Assembly: GCA_007119095.1 (NCBI GenBank)
Contig: SKQI01000093.1
Coordinates: 1-7,081 of the forward strand
Direction: 5' to 3'
DNA: 7,081 bases
Source of the DNA: Wenzhouxiangella sp.
GTDB taxonomy: Bacteria > Pseudomonadota > Gammaproteobacteria > Xanthomonadales > Wenzhouxiangellaceae
The position numbers and the translations under genes are program-made. Under the pieces are notes generated by a model. That model was not told where the DNA came from and made no database searches. It saw nothing but the letters and a program-made list of their open reading frames with translations. Below, piece after piece: positions 1 through 5,819 of this stretch. Position 1 is the stretch's first letter. Every line of letters starts with the position of its first letter.

Positions 1-53
1 CGGAGTTATCCGGGATAATGGCGCAGATGTCCTACAACAAGATTCTTCAATGA
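1..53 (+). CDS. 3' end of an unidentified upstream gene (partial)
   Basis: An open frame enters from the left edge and ends at a TGA at 51-53. The readable C-terminal residues are ELSGIMAQMSYNKILQ. The stop overlaps the ATG of the next gene in an ATGA arrangement (50-53), the usual sign of two genes in one operon. This fits the lack of a Shine-Dalgarno sequence before the next gene, which would be translated by coupling. Only 16 residues are visible and I do not recognise the protein. The support is the junction geometry, not homology. Confidence 0.45.
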   Translation, partial: ELSGIMAQMSYNKILQ

Positions 54-826
54 TCCGAATGCCCGACCTTGACGTGGCCTTGCGCGTGGCAAGACAAGCG
101 GCCGCGGCCGCCGACCAGGTGGCCATGAAATATTTCAAAAGCGACCTGGCAGTCGAGCGCAAGGCCGATGCCAGTCCGGTCACCGAAGCGGACCGACGCT
201 GTGAGGAAGTTATTCGCGAGCACTTGCTGGCCGAATTTCCCGACCACGCCATTTATGGCGAAGAATTCGGCCAGCGCGGCGAAAGCGACTATTTGTGGCT
301 GGTCGACCCCATCGACGGCACCCGCAGCTTCATTCGCGGCCTGCCGTTCTGGTCGGTGCAAATCGCGCTGATGGTCCAGGGGGAACTGGTGCTGGGTGTG
401 TCTTCGGCTCCGGCGTTCCAGGAAACCGCCTGGGCGGTGCGCGGCCAGGGGGCCTGGATCAATGATCGGCCGGTCAAGGCCAGCGCCACCAAAAGCCTGG
501 AAGAGGCCGATGTGTCGTTTGGCAACCTGCGCTCCCTGGCCGGCAGCAACGGCTGGGCCTGGGCCGGCCAGATCGTGGCGCGTGCCGCGCGCAGTCGCGG
601 TTACGGCGACTTCTATTCCTACCATCGCTTGGCCGATGGCAGCCAGGATGTGGTCATCGAAAGCGATGTAAACATTCTCGATATTGCGGCGTTGACGGTC
701 ATCGCGCGCGAGGCCGGTGCCGTGATCACCGATCTCGAAGGTGCTGATATCGGGCTGGAAACGACCTCTGTCCTGGCGGCGCCATTGCGCCTGCATCAAT
801 ATTTGCTGGGCCTGCGTCATGATTGA
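50..826 (+). CDS. Inositol monophosphatase family phosphatase, HisN-like
   Basis: A 258-residue Mg-dependent phosphomonoesterase of the inositol monophosphatase/FBPase superfamily, cytoplasmic (no signal peptide). Seen: the GEEFG motif at residues 70-74 (Glu71 metal ligand), the signature WLVDPIDGTRSFIRG at 83-97 (Asp86 and Asp89 metal ligands, Asp-Gly-Thr phosphate contact), and the C-terminal metal motif NILDIAA at 208-214 (Asp211). The last has Leu where many family members have Trp before the Asp. The length is normal for the family. Substrate is less certain. The GDFYSYHRLADG stretch (186-197) and the DPIDGTRSF-type signature resemble HisN-type histidinol-phosphate phosphatases. However, the neighbour nudE is often next to cysQ (3'(2'),5'-bisphosphate nucleotidase) in other gammaproteobacteria, so CysQ-like activity is the main alternative. 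Start ATG 50 is chosen for the ATGA overlap with the preceding stop; the in-frame ATG at 59 is possible. The 3' end overlaps nudE by 8 bases. Confidence 0.9.
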   Translation: MIRMPDLDVALRVARQAAAAADQVAMKYFKSDLAVERKADASPVTEADRRCEEVIREHLLAEFPDHAIYGEEFGQRGESDYLWLVDPIDGTRSFIRGLPFWSVQIALMVQGELVLGVSSAPAFQETAWAVRGQGAWINDRPVKASATKSLEEADVSFGNLRSLAGSNGWAWAGQIVARAARSRGYGDFYSYHRLADGSQDVVIESDVNILDIAALTVIAREAGAVITDLEGADIGLETTSVLAAPLRLHQYLLGLRHD

Positions 827-1385
827 CGAGAGCCGCTTCAAGCCACTGCCCAAGGTCCACGGCAGGCGCGAGCGCCGGCCGGCGGACTTGTTCAAGGTCG
901 AGCAGGTGGAGCTGGAGTTCTCCAACGGTCAGCGACGAACCTACGAGCGCCTGATCAGTCGCGGTCTCGGCGCGGTGATCGTGGCTGCGATGCCGGATGA
1001 TGATCATGTTCTATTGATCCGGGAATACGCCTGCGGCATGCATCGCTACGAGCTTGGTCTTCCCAAGGGCAGGCTGGATCCCGGCGAAACCTTGCTCGAG
1101 GGTGCCAACCGTGAACTGCAGGAGGAATGTGGTTTCGGTGCCCGGCAACTCGAAGAAATCGGCCATCTCAGCCTGGCTCCCGGCTACATGACCCATGTTA
1201 CCCATATTGTGCTGGCGCGCGATCTCTATCCCTCGCGCCTGCCTGGCGATGAACCGGAGCAGCTGGAAGTGTTTCGTTGGCCGCTGAAAAAACTGGCTGA
1301 ACTGGTCAAGCGCCCGGACTGTACCGAAGGGCGCAGCATCGCGGCCATGTACATGATCCGCGACCATATCGCGGCAAGCAACTGA
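819..1385 (+). CDS. nudE: Nudix hydrolase, NudE-type (ADP-compounds hydrolase)
   Basis: A 188-residue cytoplasmic Nudix hydrolase. It carries a perfect Nudix box (Gx5Ex7REUxEExGU) at residues 84-106: Gly84, Glu90, then RELQEECGF with the metal-binding glutamates at 99, 102 and 103. NudE in Escherichia coli hydrolyses ADP-ribose, NADH, Ap3A and related ADP compounds to AMP plus a phosphorylated product; that substrate range is family knowledge, not visible here. Length matches NudE (about 185 residues), and the APGYMTHVTHIVLARDL stretch (120-136) downstream of the box is typical of the ADP-ribose/NudE branch. The start at 819 lies inside the end of the preceding phosphatase gene (8-base overlap), implying translational coupling. 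The frame stays open further upstream, but that extension lies within the phosphatase gene and gives an implausible Cys/Trp-rich N terminus. A generic ADP-ribose pyrophosphatase is the alternative reading. Confidence 0.9.
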   Translation: MIDESRFKPLPKVHGRRERRPADLFKVEQVELEFSNGQRRTYERLISRGLGAVIVAAMPDDDHVLLIREYACGMHRYELGLPKGRLDPGETLLEGANRELQEECGFGARQLEEIGHLSLAPGYMTHVTHIVLARDLYPSRLPGDEPEQLEVFRWPLKKLAELVKRPDCTEGRSIAAMYMIRDHIAASN

Positions 1386-1394
1386 ATCGCAGGC

Positions 1395-1823
1395 TTAAAA
1401 CGGTTTGCCCACGACCAGGACGACGATGCCGATCAGAAATACGGCAGGCACTTCGTTGAAAAAGCGAAACCAGCGCGAGGACCGCTGATTACTGCCCTCC
1501 CGAAACACGCGAACCAGACGGGCGCACCAGACGTGGTAGCCCACCAGGCCGGCGACCAGGGTCAGTTTGGCATGCATCCAGCCGGCACCGCTGAGGTGCC
1601 AGGGTTCAATCGCCAGCAACGTCAGCCCGAGTCCCACGGCGAGCGCGCCACCGATGTGGGTGATCATCAGCAATCGCCGTTGCATGACCAGTAATAGGTC
1701 AAAGCGACTACCCTCAGGGTTCTCCGCAGCATAGACAAAAAGCCGCGGCAGATAAAACAGACCGGCAAACCAGGTGACGACGAAAATGATGTGGAAGGCT
1801 TCCAGCCAGTCGTTCAGACTCAT
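1395..1823 (-). CDS. hemJ: Protoporphyrinogen oxidase HemJ (CopD/UPF0093 family membrane protein)
   Basis: A 142-residue inner-membrane protein of the HemJ family, which oxidises protoporphyrinogen IX to protoporphyrin IX in haem synthesis in bacteria lacking HemG and HemY. Seen: the hallmark N terminus FHIIFVVTWFAGLFYLPRLF (residues 10-29, with His11), a second helix around 52-72 containing ITHIGG, the WMHAKLTLV motif (82-90, His84 and Lys86), and the closing RFFNEVPAVFLIGIVVLVV-GKPF block (120-142). About four membrane helices and the length are as expected. The conserved His and Arg residues fit the haem-binding proposed for this family. The gene is convergent with nudE (9-base gap) and divergent from erpA. 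There is no strong Shine-Dalgarno sequence before the ATG at 1823-1821. A probable promoter lies at 1860-1888. Confidence 0.93.
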   Translation of the reverse strand: MSLNDWLEAFHIIFVVTWFAGLFYLPRLFVYAAENPEGSRFDLLLVMQRRLLMITHIGGALAVGLGLTLLAIEPWHLSGAGWMHAKLTLVAGLVGYHVWCARLVRVFREGSNQRSSRWFRFFNEVPAVFLIGIVVLVVGKPF

Positions 1824-1859
1824 CTTGAATAGGCTCGGTGAATTGTCAGCAGAAGACGT

Positions 1860-1888
1860 ATTTTGACCGACGCAGAGCGCGCACTCAA
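1860..1888 (-). promoter_or_regulatory. Probable sigma-70 promoter of hemJ
   Basis: On the minus strand TTGAGT (1888-1883) and CAAAAT (1865-1860) are separated by exactly 17 bases. Each hexamer matches 4 of 6 consensus positions. Transcription would start near 1853 and give a leader of about 30 bases before the hemJ ATG. The -35 box lies directly beside the -35 of a plus-strand promoter (1890-1918), so the two would be back to back. A perfect minus-strand TATAAT further upstream (1961-1956) has no convincing -35 partner. Prediction from hexamers and spacing only. Confidence 0.4.
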
Positions 1889-1889
1889 C

Positions 1890-1918
1890 TTGACGATCAT
1901 GGTCGAGCGTTGTATAAA
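1890..1918 (+). promoter_or_regulatory. Sigma-70-like promoter of the candidate intergenic RNA
   Basis: TTGACG (1890-1895) and TATAAA (1913-1918) are separated by 17 bases. Each hexamer matches 5 of 6 consensus positions, making this the best promoter match in the intergenic region. Transcription would start near 1925 in an AT-rich stretch. A second, weaker pair is ATTACA (1948-1953) and TATAAC (1971-1976), also 17 bases apart, with a start near 1983. No protein gene begins between these promoters and the terminator at 2014-2042. Confidence 0.5.
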
Positions 1919-1924
1919 CCTATG

Positions 1925-2042
1925 GCACTTTACAAAAATTGCATGAAATTACAACATTATAGGTGTTGAATATAACAAGTGCGAATGACCATCCGGTTTG
2001 GGGCATGTCGATTAAAGCGGTCTTTGCGGGCCGCTTTTTTTT
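1925..2042 (+). ncRNA. Candidate small RNA between hemJ and erpA
   Basis: A stretch of about 118 bases is bounded by a good promoter (TTGACG-17-TATAAA, 1890-1918) and an intrinsic terminator with eight T residues (2014-2042). It contains no credible coding frame: the longest ATG frame before the terminator is the 15-codon one at 1922-1969 (MALYKNCMKLQHYRC), which begins at or before the predicted start and has no ribosome binding site. The 5' half is strongly AT-rich, unlike the surrounding GC-rich DNA. It may be a trans-acting sRNA or an attenuated leader of erpA, with readthrough past the terminator reaching erpA about 110 bases later. I do not recognise it as a known RNA family, and the ends are estimates. 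A shorter form of about 60 nt from the second promoter is also possible. Confidence 0.35.
2014..2042 (+). terminator. Rho-independent terminator upstream of erpA
   Basis: AAAGCGG (2014-2020) pairs perfectly with CCGCTTT (2031-2037) across a 10-base loop, with a possible extra U-G closing pair. An uninterrupted run of eight T residues occupies 2035-2042. The T run lies only on the plus strand, so it terminates plus-strand transcripts. The nearest plus-strand gene upstream is nudE, which ends more than 600 bases away beyond the oppositely oriented hemJ. The terminator therefore probably ends a transcript that begins within this intergenic region. Confidence 0.75.
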
Positions 2043-2082
2043 GTCAAGTTGCCAGGGTTCGCCTGGTGGTTGGTCAGCGCGG

Positions 2083-2114
2083 TTGACACCGGTTGCTTCA
2101 GCTGGCGCTACAAT
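2083..2114 (+). promoter_or_regulatory. Possible erpA promoter with an over-long spacer
   Basis: A perfect TTGACA (2083-2088) is followed by TACAAT (2109-2114, 5 of 6 consensus), but the spacer is 20 bases rather than 17. Shifting the -10 to GCTACA (2107-2112) gives an 18-base spacer but a poor hexamer. The pair lies after the terminator at 2014-2042 and about 40 bases before the erpA start, so it is the natural candidate for erpA. Spacers of 19-20 bases are known from promoters that need a MerR-type activator, but I see no clear spacer-spanning dyad of that kind here. Confidence 0.4.
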
Positions 2115-2151
2115 TGGGGGCAACAGGCACGATTCGATTTGGAGCAATCTT

Positions 2152-2493
2152 ATGATGCAGCCAGAACCACTCGTATTTACCGAAGCGGCGGCCGCCAAGG
2201 TCCGGGAGCTCATTCTCGAGGAAGCCAATCCAGCGCTGAAGCTGCGGGTCTACATCAGCGGCGGCGGCTGTTCCGGGTTCCAGTACGGCTTCACCTTCGA
2301 CGAAAATGTGGATGAAGGCGACGTCGCCGTTGTACGCAACGACGTCACCCTGGTGGTCGACCCCTTGAGTTTTCAATATCTGGAGGGCGCCGAGGTGGAT
2401 TACAGCGAGAGCCTGCAAGGGGCTCGCTTCGTCATCCGCAATCCCAACGCGGCGACAACCTGCGGCTGTGGATCATCGTTCGGCATTGCCTGA
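2152..2493 (+). CDS. erpA: Iron-sulfur cluster insertion protein ErpA
   Basis: A 113-residue A-type iron-sulfur carrier that receives Fe-S clusters from the assembly machinery and passes them to apo-proteins such as isoprenoid-synthesis and respiratory enzymes. Seen: the HesB/IscA fold signature with the three cluster-binding cysteines, Cys40 in SGGGCSGFQYGF (36-47), and Cys104 and Cys106 in TTCGCGSSF (102-110). DPLSFQYLEGAEVDY (70-84) is the usual family core. Length agrees with E. coli ErpA (114). The ATG at 2152 is chosen because GGAG (2141-2144) sits 7 bases upstream; the adjacent ATG at 2155 would be 10 bases away. The frame is open upstream to 1963, but that segment crosses the terminator and promoter and has no counterpart in the family. 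In E. coli erpA is repressed by IscR; I see no clear IscR site here. It is divergent from hemJ and is probably the first gene of the ampE/amidohydrolase group. Confidence 0.95.
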   Translation: MMQPEPLVFTEAAAAKVRELILEEANPALKLRVYISGGGCSGFQYGFTFDENVDEGDVAVVRNDVTLVVDPLSFQYLEGAEVDYSESLQGARFVIRNPNAATTCGCGSSFGIA

Positions 2494-2550
2494 TCATCTG
2501 TCCGTTACATCTTTTGCCATCCGGTTCGCGACCAGCGTGGTAGGCGCGTC

Positions 2551-3369
2551 GTGACCATTCTGATTGTTCTGGTTGGCCTGCTGATCAGCCATTTCGCCAC
2601 CGGTTTCCGACACCTCAGACGTTTCCACTGGGTTGGGCCTTTCCTGATTTGGCTGCAGAACCGATTGTCGGGTCACCCCTGGGCGGTGGTGGTGGGTCTG
2701 ATCGTTGCCACAGCAGCCATATCCTGGCTGGCGCTGTGGTTTGCAACCGCACTGCTTGGCTTTGTCGGCGCTTTCTTGCTGGCCCTGATCGTTTTCATTT
2801 TGACCATCGGTCCGCGCGATCTGGATCGCGACGTGGCAATCATCAGCGGTCAGGTCCAGGCCGATGGCGACGAGCAGCATGCAGCCTACCGCTCGATGCG
2901 GCTGACAGCCGAGTCGCAGGCCCCTGAGGCAGCTGCTGCCGTGCTTCACGCAGGCCTGTCCCGCTGGTTCGGCTTGTTGTTCTGGTTTGTCCTGCTTGGC
3001 GTTCCCGGCGCGCTGATCTACCGCCTGACCCGGGTGGCCCTGCAGGTGGAGCAAGTTGATCCGAGTGTGCTGGAGTGGCTGGCTCGGCTCCGTCTGGTTC
3101 TGGACTGGCCCGTGTTGGCGCTGCTCAGCCTGTCGTTGGCGCTGGTCAGCGATCTGGATCGCGTGTTCTCTGCCTTGCGTTCACAACACGAAAATATTCC
3201 GATATGGGTGATGACTCCCTCGCTGCTTGACCGTCTGGCCGATACCCTGGTCAACGAAAGCAGCGACTTCCAGGACGGATTGGCGCTTGGCCATCAGGCC
3301 ATCTGGCGAATCCTCGTGCTGTGGCTGGTGGTGCTCAGCATTCTGTTATTGGCCGGCTGGCTGGCCTGA
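2551..3369 (+). CDS. ampE: AmpE-like inner-membrane protein
   Basis: A 272-residue polytopic membrane protein resembling AmpE, whose usual length is about 280. AmpE is known from the ampDE locus of enterobacteria, where AmpD recycles anhydromuropeptides; AmpE's own biochemical role is poorly defined, and the family is related to CobD/CbiB. Seen: an N-terminal hydrophobic stretch (1-14), long hydrophobic blocks at about 44-86, 139-158, 184-200 and 251-271, the conserved segment VFILTIGPRDLDRDV (81-95), and RWFGLLFWFVLLGVPGALIY (138-157), which is typical of the AmpE/CobD superfamily. The start is a GTG with only a weak AGG (2542-2544) six bases upstream; no better in-frame start exists after the erpA stop. 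No ampD gene is next to it here. It follows erpA by 57 bases with no terminator, and the amidohydrolase begins 19 bases after its stop. Confidence 0.8.
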   Translation: MTILIVLVGLLISHFATGFRHLRRFHWVGPFLIWLQNRLSGHPWAVVVGLIVATAAISWLALWFATALLGFVGAFLLALIVFILTIGPRDLDRDVAIISGQVQADGDEQHAAYRSMRLTAESQAPEAAAAVLHAGLSRWFGLLFWFVLLGVPGALIYRLTRVALQVEQVDPSVLEWLARLRLVLDWPVLALLSLSLALVSDLDRVFSALRSQHENIPIWVMTPSLLDRLADTLVNESSDFQDGLALGHQAIWRILVLWLVVLSILLLAGWLA

Positions 3370-3388
3370 ATTCTGCAGGAAATACATC

Positions 3389-4684
3389 ATGAAAACTTCA
3401 ATTTTTTGGCTGGTTGCGCTTTTGGTGGGCATGACCAGTCTGCAACTGAAGGCCGACGAGACCTGGGTGCGCTGTGGCAGCCTGGTCGACGTTAGCGGTG
3501 GCCAGACGCTTGGCGCGCATACCATTGTGGTCAACGAAGGGCGCATTGATGAGGTGCGTGGCGGTTATCCGGAAGCACCAGATGAGGTTGCCGTGCACGA
3601 CTTGTCGGCACTGGTCTGTCTGCCCGGGCTGATGGATATGCATACTCACTTGAGCTCGGAGTTCAGCCCCCAGGCCTACATACAGCGCTTTACCCTGAAC
3701 GAGGCGGATATCGCCCTACGCGGGGCCAACTTTGCCCGGATTACGCTTGAAGCCGGCTTTACCACCGTGCGTGATCTCGGGGATTCGTTCAACGTCTCCA
3801 TTGCCCTGCGCGAGGCGATCAACAGCGGCCAGGTGGTCGGGCCGCGGATATTTACCTCGGCCAAGTCGCTGGCAACCACGGGCGGCCATGCTGACCCGAC
3901 CAACGGCTGGCGGCAGGACCTGATGGGCGATCCCGGCCCGCGCGAGGGCGTGATCAACAGCGCCGAGGATGCCCGCCAGGCCGTGCGCCAGCGCTACAAG
4001 GACGGTGCTGATCTGATCAAGATCACGGCAACGGGTGGCGTCCTGAGCGTGGCCAGAAGCGGTCAGAACCCGCAGTTTCTGATCGAGGAGATCGAAGAGA
4101 TCGTGCGTATCGCCCGCGACTACGAGATGCACGTCGCCGCGCATGCGCACGGCACCGAAGGCATGCGCCGGGCCATTCTGGCCGGCGTGCACTCCATCGA
4201 GCATGGCACTTACATGGACGACGAGGTGCTGGACTTGATGGTGGAGCGTGGCACCTGGTACGTGCCCACCATTTCAGCCGGCCGCTTTGTCGCCGACAAG
4301 GCAGAAATCGACGGCTACTTCCCGCCCATCGTCGCCGCCAAGGCAGCCGAGATCGGGCCGCTGATTCAGGCTACCTTCGGCCGCGCCCAGGCGGCCGGCG
4401 TGCGTATTGCCTTTGGCACCGATTGCGGCGTTTGCCCGCACGGCAGTAACGCGCGTGAGTTTGAATACATGGTCGAGGCAGGCATGTCGCCGGCCAATGC
4501 CTTGCGCAGTGCCACGCTCAACAGCGCCGAGTTGCTGGGGCTTGAAGATGAGCTGGGCCGGATTCAAGCCGGCTTCATCGCCGATATCATCGCTGTGCCT
4601 GGCGACCCGCTGGAAGATGTCGGCCAGCTATCCGATGTCCGTTTCGTGATGCGCGATGGCGCGGTCTACCTGCATCACGAATGA
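3389..4684 (+). CDS. Secreted metal-dependent amidohydrolase (Xaa-Pro dipeptidase/imidazolonepropionase-like)
   Basis: A 431-residue enzyme of the amidohydrolase superfamily. A signal peptide (MKT, hydrophobic 5-18, likely cut after LKA at residue 22) sends it to the periplasm or outside. The binuclear metal site is complete: HTH at 85-87, Lys211 in LIKITATGG (the lysine usually carboxylated), His252 (or 254) in AAHAHG, His272 in IEHGTY, and Asp345 in FGTD. The TGGH motif (164-167) and C-terminal ATLNSAELLGL plus GFIADIIAV (395-403) are typical of the COG1228 group, whose characterised secreted members are dipeptidases acting on Xaa-Pro and related dipeptides. The precise substrate cannot be read from sequence. 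An AGGA (3377-3380) lies 8 bases before the ATG. The in-frame extension upstream runs back into ampE and would destroy the signal peptide. Unusual: the catalytic Asp is followed by a CxxC (Cys346, Cys349). The 3' end faces the AttH-like gene with a 19-base gap. Confidence 0.88.
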   Translation: MKTSIFWLVALLVGMTSLQLKADETWVRCGSLVDVSGGQTLGAHTIVVNEGRIDEVRGGYPEAPDEVAVHDLSALVCLPGLMDMHTHLSSEFSPQAYIQRFTLNEADIALRGANFARITLEAGFTTVRDLGDSFNVSIALREAINSGQVVGPRIFTSAKSLATTGGHADPTNGWRQDLMGDPGPREGVINSAEDARQAVRQRYKDGADLIKITATGGVLSVARSGQNPQFLIEEIEEIVRIARDYEMHVAAHAHGTEGMRRAILAGVHSIEHGTYMDDEVLDLMVERGTWYVPTISAGRFVADKAEIDGYFPPIVAAKAAEIGPLIQATFGRAQAAGVRIAFGTDCGVCPHGSNAREFEYMVEAGMSPANALRSATLNSAELLGLEDELGRIQAGFIADIIAVPGDPLEDVGQLSDVRFVMRDGAVYLHHE

Positions 4685-4703
4685 GTTCGCCTGCTTCGTT
4701 GCC

Positions 4704-5819
4704 TTACTCAGCATAGCCGCTGAGCTCGGTATAGCCACGCCCGATGATTTCCCCCGAGGTATGATCGGCCACGTCGATCATGCCCTCCCAGTAGCGCACG
4801 GATCGGGTCCATAGCTGGTTGTTGAACAGCGGGCGGGTGACCAGGTCCAGCTCGGCATCGGGTACCTGGATGCGCCAGCTCAATGGCCAGCGATGGCCGT
4901 CCGGATCACGCCACCAATCCAGCGCCTCGGTGGCGAAATCGTCGGCAGCCAGGGTGGTGTAGCTGCCGTCCGATTCAACCAGGGCGCCGGCTGACCAGCG
5001 CGAGGCCTCACCCTGGTGGTCGCGCAGGCGATAGACCATCAGGTCGCGGCCGTCGTCCAAGTGCAGCGCGAACCAGTCCCAGCCGGCCAGGGTGTCAGAC
5101 AGCTGGTTCGAGCCCCACTCGCGGTCCAGCCAGGCCAGGCCTTCGACTGCTATCCATTCGTCGTCCAGACGAATGCGGCCGCTGCTGTCCAGGCGCGTCG
5201 CCGAGTAATAGCGCGAGGCATTGCCGGGTTCAGGTCCCTTGCGGCTGTAGCCACGGTCACCCTGGAATACCAGTGGTCGAGTTTGGTTCAGGTCGAGCTG
5301 AAGGGCGAACTCGCCGGCATCAGCGCTCAGGTGCCAGCCCTCGGGGGTGGCGTTGACCGTCCAGTCGCGCAGCCACCATTGTTCTGGCGTGGCCCCGGCC
5401 AGTCCCAGCGCGCCGCGGGCAAAGCGTTCAGCCTGGAAAAAGCGCTCCGTTTCGGCGTCGCTCAAAGCCAGGTGGGCCATCCACAGTGCATCGGCTGACC
5501 AGGCTGAATCGGCTGTCTGGGGCTCATTCAGGGCGAATCGAAACAAGGTGAACTGAAAACCCAGCCGCTGGCCGGCTTCGGATTCGAAGTTGCCGGTGAA
5601 ATACCACCACTCGCTGCGGTATTCCGGGTGAGCGCCATGGGCGTCGGGAAACTGCAGTGGCAGCGGTTCGGTGACGCGGCGAAAATGCTCGGGCGCATCG
5701 CCCAGTACCTGGCTCAGGCCGATCTGGCCCAGGTCTGATTCGGGCGCGCGAGTCTGCCAGGCCAGCCAGATGACCAGACTAGTGACGACCAGGCCGAGTA
5801 GTGCTAAATCGAAACGCAT
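4704..5819 (-). CDS. AttH/CrtC-like secreted lipocalin-domain protein
   Basis: A 371-residue protein of the AttH/carotenoid 1,2-hydratase (CrtC)-like family, often annotated as a predicted secreted hydrolase. A hydrophobic N-terminal segment (about 4-21) followed by a charged region acts as a signal peptide or membrane anchor, so the rest is probably periplasmic. Seen: the hallmark EWWYFTGN (70-77), SRYYSATRL (202-210), LDREWGSNQL (231-240), WDWF (247-250), YWEG (343-346) and the ending GRGYTELSGY (360-369). Together these span both lipocalin-like halves, so the protein looks full length. There are no carotenoid genes around it, so a CrtC role is unlikely. The context is instead that of AttH, named from an Agrobacterium attachment gene cluster, where it follows ABC permease genes. 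The start overlaps the stop of the upstream permease by one base (TGATG), and GAGGAG (5831-5826) lies 6 bases before the ATG. The molecular function is unknown. Confidence 0.85.
   Translation of the reverse strand: MRFDLALLGLVVTSLVIWLAWQTRAPESDLGQIGLSQVLGDAPEHFRRVTEPLPLQFPDAHGAHPEYRSEWWYFTGNFESEAGQRLGFQFTLFRFALNEPQTADSAWSADALWMAHLALSDAETERFFQAERFARGALGLAGATPEQWWLRDWTVNATPEGWHLSADAGEFALQLDLNQTRPLVFQGDRGYSRKGPEPGNASRYYSATRLDSSGRIRLDDEWIAVEGLAWLDREWGSNQLSDTLAGWDWFALHLDDGRDLMVYRLRDHQGEASRWSAGALVESDGSYTTLAADDFATEALDWWRDPDGHRWPLSWRIQVPDAELDLVTRPLFNNQLWTRSVRYWEGMIDVADHTSGEIIGRGYTELSGYAE

Noticed and set aside
47..925. Long minus-strand open frame (292 codons) opposite the phosphatase and nudE genes
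   Set aside because: It mirrors two overlapping genes with clear catalytic motifs, shows no recognisable domain and has a composition typical of antisense frames in GC-rich DNA.
1386..1394. Possible bidirectional terminator between convergent nudE and hemJ
   Set aside because: Only 9 bases separate the stop codons and no stable hairpin with a T run is visible there. The 4685-4703 gap between the amidohydrolase and AttH-like genes likewise shows none.
1922..1969. Small 15-codon frame MALYKNCMKLQHYRC as a leader peptide
   Set aside because: There is no ribosome binding site, its ATG lies at or before the predicted transcription start, and it has no run of regulatory codons.
2052..2066. Short hairpin CCAGG-GTTCG-CCTGG between the terminator and the erpA promoter
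   Set aside because: It has only 5 base pairs, no T run and no match to an operator I can name; such short dyads occur often by chance.
1963..2151. N-terminal extension of erpA by 63 codons
   Set aside because: The frame is open but crosses an intrinsic terminator and a promoter, has no family counterpart, and the start at 2152 has a well-placed GGAG.
2494..3054. Minus-strand open frame of 186 codons opposite ampE, Gln-rich
   Set aside because: It is antisense to a gene with strong membrane segments and family motifs, and shows no domain or plausible start signal.
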